A stretch of DNA of 9,092 nt, from positions 1 to 9,092 of the forward strand of contig JBHIER010000106.1 in NCBI GenBank assembly GCA_046760705.1. Reading direction: 5' to 3'. Positions 1 through 4,021 of this stretch are shown piece after piece. A program made the position numbers and the translations under genes. The DNA comes from JBHIER01 sp046760705 [NCBI: bacterium] (lineage in GTDB: Bacteria > JBHIER01 > G020348925). The stretch's first letter is position 1. Every line of letters starts with the position of its first letter. The notes under the pieces were generated by a model. It did not search any database, had not been told where the DNA came from, and was given only the letters and a program-made list of their open reading frames with translations.

Positions 1-515
1 CTCTTGCGTTCACATACTTCAAACTGAAAAAGTACCCCGAGGCAATCGAGACTTACAAGCAGGCCCTCGAATCAGATCCAACCAATGCGGACGCATGGAT
101 ATTTCTGGCTCAGGCATACGAGCAGGTTGCGAATTATGATAATGCGATTGCCGCGTATGAAAAGGCGATTGAATTAAGACCCGACGAGAAGACTTTCTAC
201 TTCAATCTGGGTGTTCTCTACTCCAAAATGAAGAAGGATTTTGAGGCGGCGCTCCCCCATTTTCGAAAGGCCGTTGAATTGGACTCCAACTACGTCGACG
301 GTATCTACAATCTCGGTCTCGTTCTCTTCAATTTAGAGAGGTATGATGAGGCGCTCCCCCATTTTCGAAAGGCCGTCGAACTGGAGCCAACTCAAGCCGA
401 TGCTTGGGAGATGTTGGGATACACCTACTCCAATGTGGGGGAGAAGGATAAGGGGAGGGAGGCTTTCGAAAAAGCGCAAAGAATCAAGAGTGGAGAAGAG
501 TTGGAACGAGAATGA
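1..515 (+). CDS. TPR-repeat protein, C-terminal part (5' end outside window)
   Basis: The reading frame is open from base 3 and ends at TGA 513-515, giving 170 visible residues. They form about five tandem tetratricopeptide repeats of 34-35 residues with the usual signature (W/Y-x2-LG-x2-Y, then Y-x-A-x4-F/Y-x-KA-x-E-L-x-P), for example NADAWIFLAQAYEQ, YVDGIYNLGLVLFN and QADAWEMLGYTYSN. The tail after the last repeat (KSGEELERE) is short and charged, so nothing else is fused at the C-terminus. TPRs are helical protein-interaction scaffolds. The partner and location cannot be told because the N-terminus, where a signal peptide or catalytic domain would sit, is missing. One repeat has 35 rather than 34 residues (an extra Lys in SKMKKDF). 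An intrinsic terminator follows 58 bases later, so this is the last gene of its transcript. Confidence 0.93.
   Translation, partial: LAFTYFKLKKYPEAIETYKQALESDPTNADAWIFLAQAYEQVANYDNAIAAYEKAIELRPDEKTFYFNLGVLYSKMKKDFEAALPHFRKAVELDSNYVDGIYNLGLVLFNLERYDEALPHFRKAVELEPTQADAWEMLGYTYSNVGEKDKGREAFEKAQRIKSGEELERE
249..376 (+). repeat. 26-bp exact repeat inside adjacent TPR units
   Basis: Bases 249-274 and 351-376 are identical (GCGCTCCCCCATTTTCGAAA plus GGCCGT). They are offset by 102 bases, exactly one 34-codon TPR unit. Both encode ALPHFRKAV. The next ten bases differ at only two third-codon positions, while the rest of the two repeats has diverged. This suggests local gene conversion or a recent partial duplication. 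Confidence 0.9.
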
Positions 516-572
516 GAGCTTAATACATAAAGAAGATGTGTGTAAAGTAGTTGTCACTGAAGTTGCACCATG

Positions 573-594
573 AAGGCTGGATTCCTCCAGCCTT
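573..594 (+). terminator. Intrinsic terminator of the TPR gene
   Basis: A perfect 9-bp stem AAGGCTGGA / TCCAGCCTT encloses a TTCC loop and is followed by the T-rich but interrupted tract TCTCATTTGAGAATTTTTCTT. It lies 58 bases after the TPR stop codon and before the next gene, as expected of a rho-independent terminator. Confidence 0.8.
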
Positions 595-629
595 TCTCAT
601 TTGAGAATTTTTCTTAACACTCAGGTGAA

Positions 630-896
630 ATGAAACCGGAAGCTGTTCATCCTGTTCGCGTCTCCAGTTATTCCGGCTACAAAGGTGAGGAGCGCCCTGT
701 GGCCTTCGATCACTCAGGCAGGACCCTCCGCATTGTGGAAATTACGGACAGATGGGTGGGGGAGGGGGTAGTTGGTAGCGGTGCGAAGTGGTACTTTCGG
801 GTGAAAGCGGACGACGGCCATCTCTACCTTCTCTTTTACGACCCCAGTCTGGAGGGGTGGTTTCTGGAGCAGGGTCCATCCCTGCAGCCACCATGA
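630..896 (+). CDS. Small hypothetical protein, DUF6504-like
   Basis: This ORF encodes 88 residues. The pattern ERPVAF-x4-GRTLRIVEITDRWVG, then WYFRVKADDGHLYLLFYD, then GWFLE resembles small beta-rich proteins of the DUF6504 type: a short N-terminal strand, the I/V-x-DRW motif, and paired strands carrying the nucleus of the fold. No function is known for that family. There is no signal peptide, no membrane segment and no metal-binding cluster, so it is probably cytoplasmic. ATG 630 is the only possible start nearby because an in-frame TAA lies at 615-617. The only Shine-Dalgarno-like sequence, AGGTGA at 623-628, is unusually close to it, so initiation may be weak. The gene stands alone after a terminator and converges on the radical SAM gene, with 137 bases between them that hold no clear terminator. 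The family assignment is from memory of the motif and is tentative; that it is a real gene is more certain. Confidence 0.68.
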   Translation: MKPEAVHPVRVSSYSGYKGEERPVAFDHSGRTLRIVEITDRWVGEGVVGSGAKWYFRVKADDGHLYLLFYDPSLEGWFLEQGPSLQPP

Positions 897-1033
897 TGTT
901 CGTTCAACGGTGAGGAAGCGGGAGAGAGAGAAGGCGAGGCCCATAAGATAGAAGTTATCTCACGGGGTGAGCATCGCAACTGACAAACGAAGGAAGCCAC
1001 CTGTGTGGAGGCAAGGCGGCCGGGTCCTTGGGT

Positions 1034-2809
1034 CTATTCCGGAACTGCGGCCACGCTCTGTAAGAGGTCCATTTCGCAGTCGACAGTGCGAAATGGGGAC
1101 AACCGCCCGATAATCTCTTTGGCCCGCGAGCTGAGGTTGAGAAGGACGATGCGCTCCCTGTACTTTTCCATGGCGCTCTTTCTCTGGAGATGGAGAACGT
1201 TGAGCGCTTTGGGCGATATGTACCTGACCCCCTTGAAGTTGATGACGACCGTCCTTTGGCCCTCTCTGAGGGCGCACTGAACCTTTTCAAGAAGGGCTTT
1301 TACGGTCGCTCTATCCAGAATGCCTTCCAGATCGAAGATGAGCCCCTGAATCCCCTCCTTTTTTCGAGCCTGAATCTTCAGAAACTGCCCGACCGTCTCG
1401 ATGGCATGGCCGACCTCCCTCTTGGCTGCAGCCCATCCCACTGGAATGAGGCCCTCCCGCTCGATGCTGGGCACCGTCTCTCTGAGCCTGTTAAGGAGAC
1501 CCGCCAGGGGAGTGATAGCCCCTTCGGGCGCTCTGAGAACGAGCCTTCTGTACCCCCGGTTTAAGGAGATTCTGCCGAAGATTTGCCCGTAAGGTCTGTG
1601 CCCAAGTCGCCTCAGAATGGACCCAACGGAGTAGAGAGTGTGATAGGCCCAGTAATATCCCTCCTCGAGGACGTGGGGGGACATCAGCTTTGGTTGAAAG
1701 ACGACGTGAGAGCCGTTGTACTTCGACCAATCGCGCTCGATGATTCGTCCTTCCGCTTCAAGACGCCGGTAGAGCTGGGTTCCAGGTAAAGGCGTGAGGA
1801 TGTGAAAGGTGGCCACATCAACGTCGTTTCTGAGACAGAAGTCGACCGTCTCTCCGAAGATCCCCTCGTCATCGTGGTCAAAGCCGAAGATGAAGGCAGC
1901 GTTGACACCGATGCCGTAGTCGTGAAAGGTTTCGATGGCACCCTCAAATTCATCGACCCGGTTGATCGACTTGCCGACCGATTTCAAACTTTCCTGGGAG
2001 AGGGATTCGATGCCCACAAAGAGGGAGGAGCACCCGCAATCAGCAGCCGCCCTGAGCAGTTGCTCATCCTTGGCCATATTGATGGTGGCCTGACTGCCCC
2101 AGCGTTTCTTCAACGGTTTTAGGGCCTTGAAGAGCTTTAGAGCGTATTGTCGGTTGCCGACGATGTTATCGTCAATGAAGATCACAAATTTCCCCTCGAG
2201 CCCTTCGACCTCTCTGATTACCTCGGCCACCGGTCTGCGCCGATATATCCGGCCGAAGAATTCGGTCACGGAACAGAAATCGCAGTTGAAAGGGCATCCC
2301 CGGGTGGTCTGGACGGAGTTGATGGTCTTATAGGCCTTGGCGTTCAGGAGGTCGCGTCTGGGAACAGGCAGCCCGTCCAAGGGGGTCGGTTGTGCGGACC
2401 GATAGAACCGCTTCATCCGCCCCCGGCGGAAGTCCTCAATGAGGGAGGGCCACAGGGCCTCCGCCTCCCCGATAACGACCGCATCGGCGTGCTGGATGGC
2501 CTCATGGGGGAGGGTCGAGGGGTGAATGCCGCCCAGGACCACCTTCACCCCCCTGGCCCGAAACCTGTCCGCAATCTCGTAAGCCCTCGGAGCAGAGAAG
2601 GTCATGGCGCTGATACCGACGAGGTCGACGCGTTCGTTGAAATCGATGGTCTCAACGTTCTCATCGATGATGGAGACCTCCACCTCCGGTGAGGTCAGAG
2701 CTGCCACTGCCACCAGGCTCAGACGGGGAAACCAAAAGGCCTTGAGCTCCCTTTTCGAATGCCTCAATTGAGGATCCTGTTCGGCCGGTGATATGAGCTT
2801 CAATTTCAT
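1034..2809 (-). CDS. B12-binding-fold radical SAM protein with C-terminal STAS-like domain
   Basis: The product has 591 residues from ATG 2809. This start is preferred over the ATG 17 codons upstream because AGGA lies seven bases before it and the text MKLKLISP fits the family's N-terminus. Residues ~55-130 have the cobalamin-binding Rossmann pattern (DLVGISAMTFSAPRAYEIAD, VVLGGIHPSTLPHEA, ADAVVIGEAE) without the DxHxxG axial-ligand motif, as in most class B radical SAM enzymes. Cys172, Cys176 and Cys179 (RGCPFNCDFC) form the CxxxCxxC 4Fe-4S cluster site. FIDDN (~212) and GIES (~266) are barrel motifs that contact SAM. Such enzymes often methylate unactivated carbons; the substrate here is unknown. 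Residues ~487-585 look like a STAS domain (GLIFDLEGILD, then TVVINFKGVRYISPKALNVL), but the DSxG phosphorylation loop is replaced by S-P-K-A. tRNA-Asn lies 64 bases upstream on the same strand, and no promoter was seen between them. Confidence 0.92.
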   Translation of the reverse strand: MKLKLISPAEQDPQLRHSKRELKAFWFPRLSLVAVAALTSPEVEVSIIDENVETIDFNERVDLVGISAMTFSAPRAYEIADRFRARGVKVVLGGIHPSTLPHEAIQHADAVVIGEAEALWPSLIEDFRRGRMKRFYRSAQPTPLDGLPVPRRDLLNAKAYKTINSVQTTRGCPFNCDFCSVTEFFGRIYRRRPVAEVIREVEGLEGKFVIFIDDNIVGNRQYALKLFKALKPLKKRWGSQATINMAKDEQLLRAAADCGCSSLFVGIESLSQESLKSVGKSINRVDEFEGAIETFHDYGIGVNAAFIFGFDHDDEGIFGETVDFCLRNDVDVATFHILTPLPGTQLYRRLEAEGRIIERDWSKYNGSHVVFQPKLMSPHVLEEGYYWAYHTLYSVGSILRRLGHRPYGQIFGRISLNRGYRRLVLRAPEGAITPLAGLLNRLRETVPSIEREGLIPVGWAAAKREVGHAIETVGQFLKIQARKKEGIQGLIFDLEGILDRATVKALLEKVQCALREGQRTVVINFKGVRYISPKALNVLHLQRKSAMEKYRERIVLLNLSSRAKEIIGRLSPFRTVDCEMDLLQSVAAVPE

Positions 2810-2816
2810 CTTCGTT

Positions 2817-2824
2817 TCCTTTCC
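2817..2824 (-). promoter_or_regulatory. Ribosome binding site that sets the radical SAM start
   Basis: On the minus strand GGAAAGGA ends seven bases before ATG 2809. The upstream in-frame ATG at 2860 has no comparable site and would begin only 14 bases from the 3' end of the tRNA, which supports the shorter protein. Confidence 0.7.
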
Positions 2825-2873
2825 CAATTGTAGGGATGCGTCGTTCGAAGAACGGGTCAAGCGACAAAAGTAG

Positions 2874-2946
2874 CTGAGGGGGGAGGACTCGAACCTCCAA
2901 CAATCCGGTTAACAGCCGGGCGCTCTGCCAATTGAACTACCCCTCA
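2874..2946 (-). tRNA. tRNA-Asn (anticodon GUU)
   Basis: Read on the minus strand, the 73 bases fold as a cloverleaf. The seven acceptor pairs TGAGGGG / CCCCTCA are perfect. The D arm is GTTCAATTGGCAGAGC. The anticodon loop is CTGTTAA with anticodon GTT at 34-36. The T arm is GGAGG-TTCGAGT-CCTCC, and the discriminator is G73. The T1-A72 pair and G73 are also found in Escherichia coli tRNA-Asn. The lowest anticodon-stem pair is a C27-A43 mismatch. CCA is not encoded (the sequence continues CTACTTTT), so it must be added by nucleotidyltransferase. Confidence 0.97.
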
Positions 2947-2950
2947 CTGT

Positions 2951-2986
2951 AATAAAAATGCCCACCATCAAGTCCCGATAGTGGGC
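2951..2986 (-). terminator. Strong intrinsic terminator directly upstream of tRNA-Asn
   Basis: On the minus strand a 10-bp stem, GCCCACTATC / GATGGTGGGC with one T-G wobble, encloses the 7-base loop GGGACTT. It is followed at once by ATTTTTATT. The T-tract ends five bases before the first tRNA base. It therefore ends a transcript arriving from 3000-3300 and does not serve the tRNA itself. Its 5' arm also pairs with an upstream sequence, described separately. Confidence 0.82.
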
Positions 2987-3047
2987 TGAAGGAGACCACT
3001 CACATCCTGACTACACCGGGTTCAGAGGTCTCCTTATACCCACTATC
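2977..3047 (-). promoter_or_regulatory. Long hairpin competing with the terminator (antiterminator-like)
   Basis: Two 21-base arms, 2977-2997 and 3027-3047, pair over 9 + 9 bp (GATAGTGGG / CCCACTATC and AAGGAGACC / GGTCTCCTT) around a 3-base internal mismatch and a 29-base loop. In the minus-strand RNA the distal 3' arm is CCCACTATC, nine of the ten bases of the terminator's 5' arm. Long hairpin and terminator therefore exclude each other, which is the layout of a transcription attenuator. The pairing is seen directly; the regulatory role is inferred. Confidence 0.6.
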
Positions 3048-3175
3048 TTCAGCGGGTTACCCGTATTAGGATTATTGTTCATCGTGCCGTGAGCATATCT
3101 GTTCCTACGCCTTTTGTCGAAGAGAGAACGAAGCTCCACAGGCTTCAATCGCTCTTCCTTAAAGATATGATGCAT
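3011..3175 (-). CDS. Possible 54-residue basic peptide within the promoted transcript
   Basis: ATG 3175 is preceded by GGAGGGG with a 10-base spacer, and the frame ends at TAG 3011-3013, about 25 bases before the terminator's 5' arm. The peptide starts MHHIFKEERLKPVELRSLFD and continues with KRRRNRYAHGTMNNNPNTGN, then ends PLKIVGIRRPLNPV. It is basic and has no signal peptide or known motif. A TTG 13 codons upstream is in frame but lacks a good ribosome site. The ORF overlaps RNA structure that could by itself explain the sequence constraint, and an ORF this short is expected by chance. It could be a leader peptide coupled to the attenuator-like hairpins, a small protein, or nothing. Confidence 0.28.
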   Translation of the reverse strand: MHHIFKEERLKPVELRSLFDKRRRNRYAHGTMNNNPNTGNPLKIVGIRRPLNPV

Positions 3176-3219
3176 ATAAGAGATACCCCTCCAGCAAATG
3201 TGAGCTTGTTCCAATTACC

Positions 3220-3307
3220 GTCTGTCCGGAAATTTGCAAATTTGTCATTCCGGCACAAAAAACGGCTCCCTGTGGCAGGCAGGCCGAAGTGACAGCTACG
3301 GACAGAC
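3220..3307. repeat. Nested palindromic element (MITE- or REP-like)
   Basis: The outer arms GTCTGTCCG (3220-3228) and CGGACAGAC (3299-3307) are perfect inverted repeats. Inside lie TGTCATTCCGGC (3243-3254) and GCCGAAGTGACA (3283-3294), which pair over 11 of 12 positions with one wobble. A perfect 14-base palindrome, AAATTTGCAAATTT, occupies 3230-3243. AATTA occurs just outside both ends (3213-3217 and 3309-3313), which may be a target duplication or chance. The inner TGTCATTCCGGC type belongs to a class of palindromes scattered through many bacterial genomes. It lies just downstream of the promoter at 3310 and would form the RNA's 5' leader. Confidence 0.7.
3257..3286 (-). terminator. Terminator-like hairpin in the leader of the promoted transcript
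   Basis: On the minus strand CGGC-CTG-CCTG-CCA-CAGG-GA-GCCG forms a two-part stem of 4 + 4 bp and is followed directly by TTTTTT. If it works, it would release an RNA of roughly 45 nt from the 3310 promoter. The CGGC of its 5' arm is also used by the alternative TGTCACTTCGGC / GCCGGAATGACA pairing, so this site too has two competing folds. Confidence 0.38.
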
Positions 3308-3309
3308 TA

Positions 3310-3338
3310 ATTATAAAGTTCAAGCACTTGATTGTCAA
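3310..3338 (-). promoter_or_regulatory. Perfect-consensus sigma70 promoter with UP-like tract
   Basis: Read on the minus strand, TTGACA (3338-3333) and TATAAT (3315-3310) are separated by exactly 17 bases, the full E. coli consensus in all 12 positions. Upstream of the -35 box, 3339-3363 is made of A and T tracts (GTTTTTTGAAAAAAGACATT then TTTCTC), as in UP elements of rRNA and tRNA promoters. The predicted start is G3303. It points to the ~350-nt unit and tRNA-Asn and should be very strong. Confidence 0.85.
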
Positions 3339-3410
3339 GAGAAAAATGTCTTTTTTCAAAAAACTTGGTCGTGCAGGAATTTTCTTTTTGAATAGGACAC
3401 CCCGCTCGGA

Positions 3411-3480
3411 TGGGAGTTGCACTCCCACCCGCATTTGGTTCCACCGTTCCGGTTTGGGGCAGGAGTACAACTCCTGCCCC
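3411..3480. repeat. Two related perfect hairpins with a GGAGT-NNN-ACTCC core
   Basis: TGGGAGT-TGC-ACTCCCA (3411-3427) is a 7-bp perfect hairpin. The 25-base palindrome at 3456-3480 has an 11-bp perfect stem, GGGGCAGGAGT / ACTCCTGCCCC, around the loop ACA. The shared core and triplet loop suggest two copies of one dispersed palindrome family. Neither is followed by a T-tract, so they are not simple terminators. Confidence 0.72.
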
Positions 3481-3495
3481 AGCCCTACCCAAGAT

Positions 3496-3587
3496 GTCAT
3501 TGCGAGCGTTGCGAAGCAATCTGGTGTAGGGTGCTACAAGGTAAAAGATTGCTTCGTCGCTGCGCCCCCCTGCTGGGGGGGCGCAGC
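3496..3587. repeat. GTCATTGCGAG-type inverted repeat plus a 12-bp GC hairpin
   Basis: GTCATTGCGAGC at 3496-3507 begins a dispersed repeat type seen in many bacterial genomes. GCGAAGCAATCT (3511-3522) and AGATTGCTTCGT (3546-3557) pair over 11 of 12 positions across a 23-base gap. Next to it, GCTGCGCCCCCC (3559-3570) and GGGGGGCGCAGC (3576-3587) form a perfect 12-bp stem with loop TGCTG. There is no following T-run on either strand. The block has no convincing coding function. Confidence 0.72.
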
Positions 3588-3662
3588 CGGAGGTGGCCCG
3601 GACATTGGACGGGATCTCCCTTGCTCAGGTGTCCAATCCCGGAGAACTCTTCGAAAAAGTGC

Positions 3663-3691
3663 TTGCAGATCGATTTCGATATGCATATATT
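3663..3691 (+). promoter_or_regulatory. Candidate sigma70 promoter of the surface-protein unit
   Basis: TTGCAG (3663-3668) and TATATT (3686-3691) are 17 bases apart, four of six matches to each consensus hexamer. It faces the 3772 ORF and the giant gene and lies just past the palindrome cluster. The predicted start near 3698 would give a leader of about 75 bases. Confidence 0.45.
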
Positions 3692-3771
3692 CTAAGAACC
3701 TGAAAAATTCTCTTTTTTCTCGGATACTTCCTCTTGTTTCTTCTTCATACACCGTAAAGGGGGTGATGGCA

Positions 3772-3963
3772 ATGAAGAACCTGAGCACTCTGGTACCGGT
3801 GAAGGGGCCCAGCGGCATAACGGTTGCGGCCAGGGTGACCAATACCGGCATGCAAGGCTGCGGACCATTTACCTTCACTTTGGGGCTCAACTATAGCCAT
3901 CCATTTTATTCTGGATATCACGGCGAGAGCGGCTTTCCTGTTCACAAAATTCTTGGGCTTTGA
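3772..3963 (+). CDS. Short CARDB-like ORF or gene remnant
   Basis: ATG 3772 has AAAGGGGGTG six bases upstream, a good ribosome site, and gives 63 residues ending at TGA 3961-3963. In-frame GTG 3763 and ATG 3766 are less well placed. The stretch GITVAARVTNTGMQGCGPFT followed by FTLGLN resembles two strands of a CARDB or similar Ig-like fold (T-V-x-A-x-V-x-NTG-x4-GPF-x-V-x-L). The remainder, through Y-S-G-Y-H-G-E to HKILGL, resembles nothing I know. No signal peptide is present, although the relatives of such domains are extracellular. It precedes the giant surface gene by 58 bases and is probably co-transcribed with it. It could be a small expressed protein, a translational leader, or the surviving piece of a larger surface protein. 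Confidence 0.42.
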   Translation: MKNLSTLVPVKGPSGITVAARVTNTGMQGCGPFTFTLGLNYSHPFYSGYHGESGFPVHKILGL

Positions 3964-4021
3964 ACAACGGTACAGAGATTGAGAAAAATTGCTTTGGTTT
4001 ATTTCAAAAGGGGGGATAAAC

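Larger units (their letters stand above)
2951..3303 (-). ncRNA. Candidate ~350-nt structured transcript of unknown family
   Basis: A consensus promoter at 3310-3338 predicts a 5' end near G3303, and the strong terminator at 2951-2986 gives a 3' end, so a transcript of about 350 nt is expected. Its 5' part is a nested palindrome. Its middle can fold as a hairpin, GAAGAG-(CGATT)-GAAGC...GCTTC-(GTT)-CTCTTC, closed by the longer-range pairing CATATCT / AGATATG. Its 3' part is the competing hairpin pair. I looked for RNase P, tmRNA and 6S hallmarks and did not find them: no GAGGAAAGTCC or ACAGAACCCGGC, no tag-peptide frame with a TTCGA-T arm, and no closed end-to-end rod. It may instead be the mRNA of the short ORF at 3011-3175. 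Confidence 0.42.

Noticed and set aside
945-1020. Possible terminator for the convergent genes (GATAACTTC... and CCAC-CTGT-GTGG)
   Set aside because: The stems are only 4-5 bp and have no T-run on either strand.
2147-2692. 181-codon plus-strand open frame
   Set aside because: It lies entirely antisense to the radical SAM gene, whose family motifs are clear. The antisense peptide has no recognisable domain and is an expected shadow of a high-GC codon pattern.
2970-3060. T-box riboswitch controlling tRNA-Asn or the downstream gene
   Set aside because: The conserved T-box bulge sequence (GGTGG-ACCGCG type) is not present, and the downstream genes are not an aminoacyl-tRNA synthetase or transporter.
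2951-3303. RNase P RNA, tmRNA or 6S RNA identity for the ~350-nt transcript
   Set aside because: A GAACCCGG string near 3020 recalls the RNase P motif, but the conserved GAGGAAAGTCC and ACAGAACCCGGC blocks are absent. There is no tmRNA tRNA-like end or tag frame, and the ends do not pair as in 6S RNA.
3411-3590. CRISPR-like array of short repeats
   Set aside because: The palindromes differ in sequence and spacing, there are no regular spacers, and no cas gene is in the window.
3289-3765. Long open frame leading into the short CARDB-like ORF
   Set aside because: It runs through the palindrome cluster, and its translation is low-complexity and unlike any protein. Only the part after the ribosome site at 3757-3765 is plausible.
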